Assembly (NCBI GenBank): GCA_030826885.1
Contig: JAUUDF010000026.1
Coordinates: 1 to 64,000, forward strand
Direction: 5' to 3'
DNA: 64,000 bases
DNA from: Sulfurovum sp.
Lineage (GTDB): Bacteria; Campylobacterota; Campylobacteria; Campylobacterales; Sulfurovaceae
In this document: positions 36,356 through 44,684 of the stretch, piece after piece
Layout: each line of letters starts with the position of its first letter
Numbering within the stretch: the first letter of the stretch is position 1
The notes under the pieces: model-generated
The model's input: only the letters and a program-made list of their open reading frames with translations
Told to the model about the DNA's origin: nothing
The model's database searches: none
Made by a program: the position numbers and the translations under genes

Positions 36356-37351
36356 CTACTTTTTGCTTACCAGTACTGCCATATCGACCAAACGACAGGA
36401 GTACCCCCACTCATTGTCATACCATGAAAGTACCTTTACCATACGGTCACCGATTACCTGGATCGTATCGAGCGCCACGACCGTACTGAGCGACTCACCG
36501 ACAAAATCCTGTGATACACGGTACTCCTCATCTACACCAAGGATCCCTTTATGGCTGCCTTCACTTGCCATTTTAAAAGCAGTCTGTACCGTCTCGACCG
36601 TAACATCCTGATTGAGCGTGACGGTCAGATCCACCATCGATACGTCCGGCGTAGGTACACGGATCGCCTGTCCGTTGAGCTTGCCTGCCAGGTTCGGCAG
36701 CACCTTAGAGATCGCCTTTGCTGCACCGGTTGTGGTCGGTACGAGGTTGGTCGCACCCGAACGCCCTTTTCTCGGGTCTTTTTTATGTTTGCTGTCGAGA
36801 ATCGGCTGAGATGACGTATAGGAGTGGATGGTTGTCATCAGTCCCGCCTCGATGCCAAAGGCATCATCGAGCACTTTGGCAACCGGTGCCAGCCCGTTGG
36901 TTGTACAACTTGCGTTGGAGATGATCGGCTCACCGGCATAACTCTCGGCATTCGCGCCAATCACAAAAGTAGGGGTGTCGTCTTTCGCCGGTGCGGAGAA
37001 AACAACCTTTTTAATACCCTTTTCAAGATAGGGCTGTACGCTTTCCTGTGTCAAAAATGCGCCGGTACACTCCAGTACCAGTTCGGCACCGTAATCAGCA
37101 AAATTCAGCTTTGCAGGATCACGTTCTGAGAGTATCTTCGCCCTGTCACTGCCAATATGCAGATAACCCTCGGCAACACGTACATCACTGCGTGTCCCGT
37201 GTACAGAATCATACTTTACATTGTATGCAATCATCTCTTCGCTGCCGCTCGCATTGACTGCGACCAGCTCAATGTCATCTCTGTCTGCAATGATGCGTGC
37301 CACACATCGGCCAATCCTTCCCAGTCCGTTTATCGCTACTTTTACCGCCAT
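36356..37351 (-). CDS. gap: type I glyceraldehyde-3-phosphate dehydrogenase
   Basis: GAPDH oxidises glyceraldehyde-3-phosphate with NAD(P)+ and phosphate. The 331-residue protein starts VKVAINGLGRIGRCVARI (Rossmann fold). The catalytic cysteine is in ISNASCTTNGLAPVAKV, and a partner histidine is in TTIHSYTSSQP. KGRSGATNLVPTTTGAAKA and the C-terminal WYDNEWGYSCRLVDM are also present. First gene of gap-pgk-tpiA and divergent from nadD. It may serve glycolysis, gluconeogenesis or carbon fixation; the sequence does not decide. Confidence 0.97.
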   Translation of the reverse strand: MAVKVAINGLGRIGRCVARIIADRDDIELVAVNASGSEEMIAYNVKYDSVHGTRSDVRVAEGYLHIGSDRAKILSERDPAKLNFADYGAELVLECTGAFLTQESVQPYLEKGIKKVVFSAPAKDDTPTFVIGANAESYAGEPIISNASCTTNGLAPVAKVLDDAFGIEAGLMTTIHSYTSSQPILDSKHKKDPRKGRSGATNLVPTTTGAAKAISKVLPNLAGKLNGQAIRVPTPDVSMVDLTVTLNQDVTVETVQTAFKMASEGSHKGILGVDEEYRVSQDFVGESLSTVVALDTIQVIGDRMVKVLSWYDNEWGYSCRLVDMAVLVSKK

Positions 37352-37423
37352 ATCAATCCTTCAATAAGCCTTGTGGTGTATTATGCTAAAATTGCGTAAT
37401 TTTACAGTAAATGAGGTTAGCAT

Positions 37424-37993
37424 TTGGTTAAGCGTTCCAAGCCGTCTGTCGCACTGTTCGGAGGAAGTTTCGACCCTCCCCATGCAGGGCATCAGGCAAT
37501 CGTCGAGACGGTAGCGAAACGACCCGATATCGACAAACTGATCGTCGTACCGGCCTACCTCAACCCGTTCAAAACCGCTTCCCATGCGACTGCCGCGCAG
37601 CGTCTGGCATGGTGCCATCAACTCTTTGGGCATATCCCAAAGGTCGAGGTAGACGCTTACGAGATTGAGCAGGGAAGGAGTGTGACAACAGCAGAGACGC
37701 TTAGACACTTTCAGGAATCCTATGATGTCAACTATCTGGTTATCGGGGCTGACAACCTTTCCGGCCTGACCCGATGGCATCAGTTTGCATGGCTCAATGA
37801 TACCGTCACATGGCTCATTGTTACCCGAAAAGGGCATACGCTGCAGACTGATACACTCAGAGACTATGAGGTGATCACACTCGATCTGCCATACAGTTCG
37901 ACAGAGATTCGCGACAACGGACAATTCGATGATGTTGACAGAAGCATCAGAGAGTCCGTACAAACACTATTGACAAAGGAAAATATTTCATGA
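37424..37993 (+). CDS. nadD: nicotinate-nucleotide adenylyltransferase
   Basis: NadD adenylates nicotinate mononucleotide in NAD synthesis. The 189-residue nucleotidyltransferase has the HxGH-type motif in VALFGGSFDPPHAGHQAIVE, basic residues in VVPAYLNPFKT, the LVIGADNLSGLTRWHQ segment, and a C-terminal ISSTxIR-like PYSSTEIRDNG. The start is TTG at 37424 with GAGG nine bases upstream. It overlaps rsfS by 4 bp. Confidence 0.94.
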   Translation: MVKRSKPSVALFGGSFDPPHAGHQAIVETVAKRPDIDKLIVVPAYLNPFKTASHATAAQRLAWCHQLFGHIPKVEVDAYEIEQGRSVTTAETLRHFQESYDVNYLVIGADNLSGLTRWHQFAWLNDTVTWLIVTRKGHTLQTDTLRDYEVITLDLPYSSTEIRDNGQFDDVDRSIRESVQTLLTKENIS

Positions 37994-38331
37994 CCATGGA
38001 AGAGAGAATTGAAACCATCGTAAATATACTCGATGAAAAAAAAGCAGAAGAGATCGAAGTCTTTAACCTTGATGACGCAGACTATATCGCAGACCGTGTG
38101 GTCATTGCAAACTCACTGAACCTCAAGCATACCCAGGCACTTTTTGATCAGCTCAAAGAAGCCCTCAAACCCAAAGGCGAAACGTTTCTTCATGCCGATA
38201 TGAGCGACGAGTGGATCGTTGCAGACCTGGGGGATATTTTGATTCATATTATGATCCCGGAATATCGCCAGCGCTATTCACTCGAGACTTTCCTCAGCGA
38301 ACTGGTTGCCAGTCAAAAAAAAGAGGCGTAA
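37990..38331 (+). CDS. rsfS: ribosomal silencing factor RsfS
   Basis: RsfS binds ribosomal protein L14 and blocks joining of the subunits during starvation. The 113-residue protein has the family segments KKAEEIEVFNLDDADYIAD, VVIANSLNLKHTQALFDQL and the C-terminal SDEWIVADLGDILIHIMIPE. It overlaps nadD (ATGA), a gene pair common in bacteria, so both are made from one transcript. Confidence 0.95.
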   Translation: MTMEERIETIVNILDEKKAEEIEVFNLDDADYIADRVVIANSLNLKHTQALFDQLKEALKPKGETFLHADMSDEWIVADLGDILIHIMIPEYRQRYSLETFLSELVASQKKEA

Positions 38332-38673
38332 CTACAGCAGCGATCCCCACATATCCTCGTACCGTGAGCCCTCAAGCAGAGAAAGGGCGACAAACAGCAC
38401 GATCGTCACTATCGGTGAAAAGATCAACCACCAGAGATACTGTTGTCTAAACAGATAGTAAAGCAACCCTCCCCATGCACTTGCAACCAGCACGATATGA
38501 GTGAGAAAAAGCGGGATGACAGGCCGGGTAATGTTACCCATGATGCCCAATGATATAATAACAATGAACGACGCAAGTGCGATCATGGTCCGCTTGCTAT
38601 CTTTATTGCGGCTGTAAAGCCAGAATATAAGTGCGAAGGTTAACAGTACCGCCAGTATTATCAATGCTTTCAT
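38332..38673 (-). CDS. small four-helix membrane protein, unknown
   Basis: A 113-residue hydrophobic protein with four likely membrane helices (about 3-20, 28-47, 53-73, 81-100) and a short basic loop RNKDSKRTM after the first. No family or catalytic motif is recognised. It ends back to back with rsfS (no gap) and lies 68 bp downstream of argS on the same strand as argS. The function is unknown. Confidence 0.7.
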   Translation of the reverse strand: MKALIILAVLLTFALIFWLYSRNKDSKRTMIALASFIVIISLGIMGNITRPVIPLFLTHIVLVASAWGGLLYYLFRQQYLWWLIFSPIVTIVLFVALSLLEGSRYEDMWGSLL

Positions 38674-38741
38674 TCACTCTCCTTCAGTAAAATAATCCTG
38701 CCATGCACAACAGGAGAGACGAACAGTGTTTGCTGCTTGTG

Positions 38742-40439
38742 CTAAAGTCTCTCAAGCACTCCGATTCCAAGAATGGACAAGCCCTGTTTAATTGTCTTTG
38801 CCGTCAAATCCGCCAGCAACAGACGTGAAGTACGTACCTTCTCGTCAATCTCCTCTTTAAGAATCGGATTACGCTCATAGAAGCGCATGAAAAGTGTCAC
38901 CAACTCATAGAGGTAGTTGGTAATCTGATTGGGCGCGGCATCCTCTGCGGCTTTTTTCAGTATATCCTCAAACTGCAGCAGCATCACCGCCAGACGATGC
39001 TCCAAATCATCAGTAAGCACAATCTCACCTTCTGCCTCTTGACCGTACTTTCTGAAAATACTCTGAATACGGGCATAAGCATACTGCATGTACAATGAAG
39101 TGTTTCCTTCAAAAGAAAGCATCTTGTCCCAGTCAAAAATGTAGTTTGACTCGCGGTTGATACTCAAATCGGCATATTTGACCGCACCGATGCCGACAAT
39201 TTTGGCAATCTTTTCAACCTCTTCGTCACTGTAGTCCGCTTTGTTCTTGATCGCTTCTTTGGCACGTTCTACCGCTTCATCGAGCAGGTCTATGAGCTTA
39301 ACCGTGCCGCCGTCACGGGTTTTGAACGGTTTGCCGTTCTTGTCCATCATGGTACCGAATGCCACATGCTCGAGCTTGACATCCTCAGGGACGAACCCCG
39401 CCTCTTTGGCAACGCGGAAAACCTGTTTGAAGTGTCCGCCCTGACGTGCATCAACCACATAACTGATGCGCTTGGCACCCAATACATTGGCACGGTACCA
39501 GAGCGCAGCAAGGTCAGTCGTAGCGTAAAGGTATCCGCCGTCGCTCTTTTGTACAATGACCGGGATCTCTTCTCCTTCGAGGAAAACGCACTGTGCACCG
39601 TCACTCTCACTGAGCATCCCGGCTTTATCAAGATCGCTCAATACTTTGGCGAGGGAGTCGTTGTAAAAACTCTCCGCCCTGACATCCTCTCGTGCCAAAT
39701 TGACATCGAGCTTTTTATAAACCTCTTCACAGTGTCCGAGAGAGATGTCAATGAACTTTTTCCACAGCCCAAGACAGTGTGCATCACCGCTTTGTATCTT
39801 GACCACATACTCTCTTGCCTTGTCGGCAAAGGTACTGTCTTCGTCAAAACGTTTTTTGGCATCTTTGTAAAACTGTTCCAGGTCTCTAAGGCTGCCGCTG
39901 CCGTCACTTCCCTGCTCCTCAAGATAGGCAATAAGCATACCAAACTGTGTTCCCCAGTCACCAATATGATTCTGCCTGATCACCTCATCACCCAAAAACG
40001 CCAGCAGATTTGCCAATGTGTCACCGATGATTGTCGATCGCAAATGTCCTACGTGCATCTGCTTTGCCATGTTCGGTCCTGAGTAGTCAACAACCACCTT
40101 AATGGGATCTTCTTTCTTTTCAATGCCAAGTCTTTCGTCATTCTTGGCTTCATTACACTGCTTGGCTACCCAGTCATCGTTCAGCCACAGGTTGATGAAC
40201 CCGGGACCTGCGATCTGTGTTTTGGCCAGAATACCGGAAGTATCAAGGTTGTCGGTGATCAGAGTAGCAATCTCTCTTGGGTTCTTTTTCAGTACTTTCG
40301 CAAGCGCCATTGCACCGTTGAACTGAAAATCCCCGAACTCCGGTTTCGTAGCTTCAGTTACACCGATTGGCTCCGCTTCAATACCTGCTTTGTCAAAAGC
40401 TGCTTTAATGACTTTGTTGACTTCTTCTTTTAACTTCAT
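38742..40439 (-). CDS. argS: arginyl-tRNA synthetase
   Basis: ArgS charges tRNA-Arg. The 565-residue class I enzyme has an N-terminal tRNA-binding domain (1-110), the HIGH-like motif in KQMHVGHLRSTIIGDTL with NHIGDWGTQFGMLIAYL following, and the catalytic core with YLYATTDLAALWYR and VVDARQGGHFKQVF. A helical C-terminal anticodon-binding DALR domain ends with LLLADLTAKTIKQGLSILGI. A clear KMSKS is absent, as in many arginyl synthetases. argS, tatA, gmk and the acidic protein lie together, an order I recall from Campylobacter. Confidence 0.96.
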   Translation of the reverse strand: MKLKEEVNKVIKAAFDKAGIEAEPIGVTEATKPEFGDFQFNGAMALAKVLKKNPREIATLITDNLDTSGILAKTQIAGPGFINLWLNDDWVAKQCNEAKNDERLGIEKKEDPIKVVVDYSGPNMAKQMHVGHLRSTIIGDTLANLLAFLGDEVIRQNHIGDWGTQFGMLIAYLEEQGSDGSGSLRDLEQFYKDAKKRFDEDSTFADKAREYVVKIQSGDAHCLGLWKKFIDISLGHCEEVYKKLDVNLAREDVRAESFYNDSLAKVLSDLDKAGMLSESDGAQCVFLEGEEIPVIVQKSDGGYLYATTDLAALWYRANVLGAKRISYVVDARQGGHFKQVFRVAKEAGFVPEDVKLEHVAFGTMMDKNGKPFKTRDGGTVKLIDLLDEAVERAKEAIKNKADYSDEEVEKIAKIVGIGAVKYADLSINRESNYIFDWDKMLSFEGNTSLYMQYAYARIQSIFRKYGQEAEGEIVLTDDLEHRLAVMLLQFEDILKKAAEDAAPNQITNYLYELVTLFMRFYERNPILKEEIDEKVRTSRLLLADLTAKTIKQGLSILGIGVLERL

Positions 40440-40506
40440 AATGATTTCCGTAAATTGTGTGGAATTGTAGATTGATCAAGCAGCATATGCTCGAGGGGAG
40501 ATATCT

Positions 40507-40534
40507 GAACGATCAGCACTGAACGCTCAGCACT
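40507..40534 (-). repeat. GC-richer heptamer array, 4 x 7 bp
   Basis: Four 7-bp units: GAACGAT, CAGCACT, GAACGCT, CAGCACT. It lies directly downstream of the tatA stop and upstream of nothing coding until argS. A palindrome AGCATATGCT (40482-40491) lies 15 bp away. It resembles the array at 46220-46247. Confidence 0.7.
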
Positions 40535-40538
40535 TGTT

Positions 40539-40763
40539 TTAAGCGTTCTCGCTCTTTTTCTCGTCTGCCTTTGCTTCTACAGCAGTCTCTTCTTTTTTTG
40601 CGATCTCTTTGACCTCATCCTCTTCGCCCTCTTTCATCGCACCTTTGAACTCTTTAATTCCTTTACCCATCCCTTTGGCGAGTTCCGGTATTTTTTTCGC
40701 TCCAAAGAGCAGTACGACGATCGCAAGTACGATCAACAGTTCCGGCATACTTGGCATACCCAT
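40539..40763 (-). CDS. tatA: twin-arginine translocase subunit TatA
   Basis: TatA forms the pore-like assembly of the Tat system, which exports folded proteins such as cofactor-containing respiratory enzymes. The 74-residue protein has a short N-terminal membrane helix ([18 protein letters not shown]), the [20 protein letters not shown] amphipathic helix and an acidic tail rich in Glu and Lys. tatB and tatC are not in the window. It sits between argS and gmk on one strand. Confidence 0.95.
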   Translation of the reverse strand: MGMPSMPELLIVLAIVVLLFGAKKIPELAKGMGKGIKEFKGAMKEGEEDEVKEIAKKEETAVEAKADEKKSENA

Positions 40764-40828
40764 AGTAGATCCTTTAAACCCGTAAACAGGTGTGATTTTA
40801 AGATTTGGATAATTATACTTAAATTAGT

Positions 40829-41458
40829 TTAACCTTCTCCAAGCCAGCAGGCAATGAAACGCGCTTCATCCTCTTCGCTCTGCTTTAGCCTTGCCGCTTT
40901 GGCAACAATCACGAACTCCTCTGCCGCCTCTTCGATTGTATCATTGATGATCGTGAAGTCATATTCACCCACCGCACGTATCTCCTCTTTGGCATTTTCT
41001 ATGCGGCGTGCAATCACCTCTTCGGCATCGGTCGATCTCTCACGAAGGCGTTTTTCAAGCTCATGCAGTGTCGGCGGCGTGATGAATGCAGAGGTGGTAA
41101 TGTCGTTCATCTTCGCACGCACGAGACGGTGCCCCTGAACATCGATGTCAAAGATCACCAATTTACCTTCTTTTAGCGCTTCTCTGACCGGCTTGAGTGA
41201 GGTACCGTAATAGTTTCCGTGTACCTTGGCATACTCAAGAAAATTGCCTGCTTTGATGTCTTCTTCAAACTCCTCTTTGCTGACAAAAAAGTATTCTCTG
41301 CCATGCACTTCTCCCTCGCGCGGCGGACGGGTAGTCGTCGAAATGGAAAAGTAATACTCCCCTATCTCTCTGGATGCTGCATGAATGATTGTACTCTTCC
41401 CTGCCCCGCTTGGACCGGAAAGTACCAAAATCGCACCTCTTTTGCCTTCGTTTGCCAT
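40829..41458 (-). CDS. gmk: guanylate kinase
   Basis: Gmk phosphorylates GMP to GDP. The 209-residue protein has the P-loop VLSGPSGAGKSTIIHAA, GMP-binding residues in SISTTTRPPREGEVHGREYF, and the ATP lid RLRERSTDAEEVIARR. It begins one base before the acidic-protein stop ends, so translation is coupled. Length is normal. Confidence 0.96.
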   Translation of the reverse strand: MANEGKRGAILVLSGPSGAGKSTIIHAASREIGEYYFSISTTTRPPREGEVHGREYFFVSKEEFEEDIKAGNFLEYAKVHGNYYGTSLKPVREALKEGKLVIFDIDVQGHRLVRAKMNDITTSAFITPPTLHELEKRLRERSTDAEEVIARRIENAKEEIRAVGEYDFTIINDTIEEAAEEFVIVAKAARLKQSEEDEARFIACWLGEG

Positions 41459-42328
41459 CTATTTGTCATCCTTGAAACGTATCTTTATGGTTACTTCCGC
41501 TCCCTTGAGCAGTTTTTTGATCTTTTTGGGTTTCATATTTTCTACTGCCGCAAGCAGGGCCTCTTCAAATGTATAGATATCCTCTTTGCTCTTTTTCTTC
41601 ATTTTTGCATGCTTCTTTTGTTTGGGCTTCTTCTCTTTGTCAAGTGGTGCAAGTATCTCCTCTTCGGGTACAATCTCAAGCCCCTCCTCTTTGAGCTTTT
41701 GGGTAATCACTTCCACTTTGCGTGCCTCATAGGCCTCTTCATCCGAAGGATCGACCGGCGGTATTTCCTCCTCTTCTTCATCCTCCTCTAGCAGTGCCTT
41801 GATCTGTGCTATCTCTTTGGTATCGAGTACTTTTGTCTCACTTGCCTTATCTGCACGCTCTTCTTCCTCATCCTCATACACAGATTCATTCTCTGAAGCA
41901 AGTGGAAAAATGGTGCTTTCTTCCTGCGCTTCCACAGTTGGGCTCTCTTCTATTGGGGGACGCTCTTCAGATACATCCTCTTCATTTGTTTCCGGAACCG
42001 TTTCAAGTACCTCGGTCTGGTCTATAATCTCCTGAATGTGGGAAGGGAGAAACGGCTTTTTCAAAACAGTATCAAATTCCTCCCCAATCTCTTCTCCGCT
42101 GTCGCGTCCTGAGAAATAGACCACTTTTCCGACGTGTGCCACCCAACTGAGAAATGCTGTCACCACATCAGAACAGGATACATCATCAACAAAAGCAAGG
42201 TCATATGCCGTACCGTTTGCTTTGGAAACCAGATCGATTTCTTCAAGAACGATCGATTCATCTTTCTCTGTGCAAAGCGACACCAGTCGGGAAACCACCG
42301 GATTTGTATTGATCAATAGGATCTTCAT
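41459..42328 (-). CDS. highly acidic protein with degenerate receiver-like domain
   Basis: A 289-residue protein in three parts. Residues 1-105 look like a response-regulator receiver fold, with Asp48 or Asp49 at the usual phospho-site position (DLAFVDDVS) and the conserved lysine in LKKPF (Lys91), but the N-terminal acidic pair is replaced (INTNPVV). Residues about 106-215 are very Glu/Asp-rich and probably disordered. Residues 228-289 are Lys-rich, then a helix (TFEEALLAAVENMKPKKIKK). Its position beside gmk, tatA and argS matches the Campylobacter gene called highly acidic protein. Function unknown. The ATG at 42328 follows GAGGGGG. Confidence 0.72.
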   Translation of the reverse strand: MKILLINTNPVVSRLVSLCTEKDESIVLEEIDLVSKANGTAYDLAFVDDVSCSDVVTAFLSWVAHVGKVVYFSGRDSGEEIGEEFDTVLKKPFLPSHIQEIIDQTEVLETVPETNEEDVSEERPPIEESPTVEAQEESTIFPLASENESVYEDEEEERADKASETKVLDTKEIAQIKALLEEDEEEEEIPPVDPSDEEAYEARKVEVITQKLKEEGLEIVPEEEILAPLDKEKKPKQKKHAKMKKKSKEDIYTFEEALLAAVENMKPKKIKKLLKGAEVTIKIRFKDDK

Positions 42329-42632
42329 GCATACCCCCTCATCTATTGCTATTATTATAGGATAAATGTGGTTAGATATGCTTTTGGGTGGAGAGGGGTG
42401 ATTAGTTATGGTTATTTTGACTGGTTTCAAAAAGAGTGTCAATTTGTATTCAGAGATTTTGGGTGGCTTGAGAGAGGCGTACAGACAATACATCGATCGA
42501 AAACGCTTTTATTTGAATGGGCGTTTTATGAACTTTTTCTCAGTTATGCTCAGATTTTGCTTGCTTTTTGTGAGGTGTACATCAGGTACATCGAACAAAA
42601 ACAAGTGAAAGATGGGTATAAATAAGGAAAAG
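42329..42632. other. 300-bp gap between the acidic-protein gene and tRNA-Arg
   Basis: This stretch holds the promoter of the acidic-protein gene near its left end (TATAAT on the minus strand at 42354-42359). Two overlapping short plus-strand ORFs (85 residues at 42368-42625, 66 residues at 42408-42608) show no recognised family, have no good ribosome binding site and differ in character from neighbouring genes. A short direct repeat GTACATCAG/GTACATCGA lies near 42578. I see no convincing gene. Confidence 0.5.
42354..42359 (-). promoter_or_regulatory. -10 box of the acidic protein-gmk-tatA genes
   Basis: TATAAT on the minus strand, 26 bp upstream of the ATG at 42328, leaving a leader of about 20 nt that contains the ribosome binding site GAGGGGG. 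Confidence 0.5.
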
Positions 42633-42709
42633 TGGTACACTCTACAGGATTCGAACCTGTGACCTTCGGTACCGCAAACCGATGCTCTATCCAGCTAAGC
42701 TAAGAGTGC
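42633..42709 (-). tRNA. tRNA-Arg (GCG)
   Basis: A 77-nt tRNA with encoded CCA. Acceptor stem GCACTCT/AGAGTGT (first pair G-U), D stem GCTT/GAGC (one G-U), anticodon stem TCGGT/ACCGA with loop TTGCGGT (anticodon GCG, reading CGC and CGU), T stem ACAGG/CCTGT with loop TTCGAAT. Most bacteria decode CGY with an ACG anticodon edited to inosine. Confidence 0.93.
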
Positions 42710-42760
42710 ACACAAGAAGTGACTGCGATATTTGGTGAGCGAATTGTAGCGAATTTTCCT

Positions 42761-43459
42761 TTATTTTTCAAGCAGTTTCATAGAACCAAAGAGTTTCTGT
42801 GCCTTTTCATTGGCAATGAACGTATGATTGTAGGGATGTTCCATCTCAATGGTTTCAAACATCTCAATGGGCAAGGATCGTTTCAGTGCCTGTGCATGAC
42901 TGCCGAAAAGTATGAGTCTGGGTGACTGACCCTGCAGTGATGCAAGCAGTGTCTGCATAAAAGGACGCCACGCTTTTACATGTTTTGCAGAGCTCTTTTT
43001 GTCAGTGAAAACGAGCGCTGTATTCAACAGCAGTACCCCACTCTTTTCAAAGTTTCGGCGCAGCTCGTCTACCGAATCGATTAAACCGCTTTTGTCTATG
43101 GAAGCGATCGCAGCTTGAGAGGTGTCGGAAAGCGAAAGATCTCCTCTGGCGACCAGTGCCATTTTGATGAAGTTGCGCAGACTTGTGGCACGATTGACCT
43201 CTTTACTCAATCCGGTCTGGGAGAACAGTTTCCTGACCTTCTCGTCAATAAATGCGTATCCGCCTGCACTTTCACGGCGTGGATAAGGGTCTTGTCCAAA
43301 AAGAATGTAGCGTACCTTCTCTTTGGGCAGAGTTTTGAATGCGTTTAAGTAGTTGTCCCTGTCAGGGAAATAGTGCGGATCATGCTCAAGAAAGTGACGA
43401 TAGGATGCATCGAGCGCCCCGTAAGCAAGGGCTATACTCTCCTGCCAGCTGTCACTCAT
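42761..43459 (-). CDS. divergent uracil-DNA glycosylase
   Basis: A 232-residue protein of the Ung superfamily, which removes uracil from DNA. Landmarks are the catalytic motif ILFGQDPYPRRESAGGYAF (Asp57), NTALVFTDKKSSAKHVKAW, the LILFGSHAQALK core strand, and HPYNHTF in place of the canonical HPSPLS. The canonical GQDPYH is GQDPYP here. The overall order and length fit family 1, but the altered motifs may change specificity. It overlaps the next gene by 4 bp. Confidence 0.82.
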   Translation of the reverse strand: MSDSWQESIALAYGALDASYRHFLEHDPHYFPDRDNYLNAFKTLPKEKVRYILFGQDPYPRRESAGGYAFIDEKVRKLFSQTGLSKEVNRATSLRNFIKMALVARGDLSLSDTSQAAIASIDKSGLIDSVDELRRNFEKSGVLLLNTALVFTDKKSSAKHVKAWRPFMQTLLASLQGQSPRLILFGSHAQALKRSLPIEMFETIEMEHPYNHTFIANEKAQKLFGSMKLLEK

Positions 43460-43788
43460 GCACGCTGCTTTTCTTTTTTGATGCGGTCGAACTTGATGAT
43501 CATCTCTACCTTGTCCAGCGGCATTTCAAGTGCCTTGGCGATCTCTTCCCTGCTCTCCCCCGCTTCAAGCATCTGCATTACTTTCTCAGACTCGGAGAGG
43601 TTCTCGATGACATCCTTGACAAGCACACGATGTGATTCAAGATTCTCTATCGTTTTATCTTTCACCTCAATAATATCGTGCAGCAGCGCATTCTCTTTGG
43701 CAAGGTTTCTGTTCTTGCCGGCCAGAATGAACAGAATAATCGTCAATATTCCTACCAGTCCCAGTACGATCAGATCCAATGGTTCCAT
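43456..43788 (-). CDS. membrane-anchored coiled-coil protein with C-terminal helix-turn-helix-like region
   Basis: A 110-residue protein: one N-terminal membrane helix (about 6-23), a coiled coil (about 25-65), and a C-terminal segment EKVMQMLEAGESREEIAKAL that looks like a helix-turn-helix, followed by a basic tail. Similar small proteins (DUF6115-like) occur in epsilonproteobacteria. The role is unknown. It starts one base before the prenyltransferase stop and overlaps the glycosylase start. Confidence 0.65.
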   Translation of the reverse strand: MEPLDLIVLGLVGILTIILFILAGKNRNLAKENALLHDIIEVKDKTIENLESHRVLVKDVIENLSESEKVMQMLEAGESREEIAKALEMPLDKVEMIIKFDRIKKEKQRA

Positions 43789-44672
43789 TATAATACCTCT
43801 TCTATGATAATCAAGCCCAGAAACACAAATCCAAGATAGCCGTTGACCGTGAAAAATGCTCTGTCTATTTTTGTAAAGTCTTTGTTGACAAGGTAATGCT
43901 CATACGCCAGCATCAGTGCCGAGAAGACCACTGCAAGTTTTGCCCATATTCCAAGTGATGCAGCTATCACAAACTGCCACCACAGCACGATGGTCAGCAG
44001 ATGAAACAGCTGTGCGATACGCATCGTATTGGCAGCGCCGAATCTTGATGGAATGGAGTGCAGACCATGTGCTTTGTCAAATGCCATATCCTGCAGAGAA
44101 TAAAGCAGGTCAAACCCTGCGACCCAAAACATTACTCCGGCTGCAAGCAGTACAGACCATAGAGGAATCTCGCCAAGCACCGCTACGGCACCGGCAATAG
44201 GTGCCAGCCCCAGACTTATGCCAAGTATGAGATGTGCCAGTGCGGAAAAACGCTTAAAGAGCGTATATGCCCCCAATACAAGCAAAATAGGCAGCGACAG
44301 CTTGAATGCAAGATCGTTGATAAAATAGGCCACCATGACAAAGGCCACGGCGTTAAGCAGAATAAAACCAACCATCTGTGCCTCCGTCACCCTGCCGTCA
44401 ACAGAGGGACGGTTTTTGGTGCGGGGGTTGAGTTTGTCAATATCTCTGTCAAGATAGCGGTTGACACCCATGGCGAAGTTGCGCGCACTGACTGCCGCCA
44501 GTGTACCCAGCAACAGCAATCTCCAGCCAAACCATCCATTTGCCGCTACAATCATGGCAATAAAAATGAACGGCAGAGAAAATACCGAATGCTGAAACAT
44601 CACCAGTTCGGAAAAATCATTTAACTTGTCAAACCATTTTTGTTTCTTGCTCTCTACGCGGTTCACTCTCAC
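43788..44672 (-). CDS. mqnP: UbiA-family prenyltransferase, MqnP-like
   Basis: A 294-residue membrane prenyltransferase with eight to nine helices. The two Asp-rich, prenyl-diphosphate-binding motifs are NRYLDRDIDKLNPRT and YSLQDMAFDKAHGLHS. Epsilonproteobacteria make menaquinone by the futalosine route, where a UbiA-type enzyme (MqnP) adds the prenyl chain, so that role is likely and would supply the quinone used by complex I. The start is GTG at 44672; another GTG at 44666 is possible. Confidence 0.85.
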   Translation of the reverse strand: MRVNRVESKKQKWFDKLNDFSELVMFQHSVFSLPFIFIAMIVAANGWFGWRLLLLGTLAAVSARNFAMGVNRYLDRDIDKLNPRTKNRPSVDGRVTEAQMVGFILLNAVAFVMVAYFINDLAFKLSLPILLVLGAYTLFKRFSALAHLILGISLGLAPIAGAVAVLGEIPLWSVLLAAGVMFWVAGFDLLYSLQDMAFDKAHGLHSIPSRFGAANTMRIAQLFHLLTIVLWWQFVIAASLGIWAKLAVVFSALMLAYEHYLVNKDFTKIDRAFFTVNGYLGFVFLGLIIIEEVL

Positions 44673-44684
44673 ACTCCGCTTTCT

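Noticed and set aside
42368-42625. 85-residue plus-strand ORF in the 300-bp gap before tRNA-Arg
   Set aside because: No ribosome binding site, no recognised family, and a competing ORF in another frame; kept only as a note on the gap.
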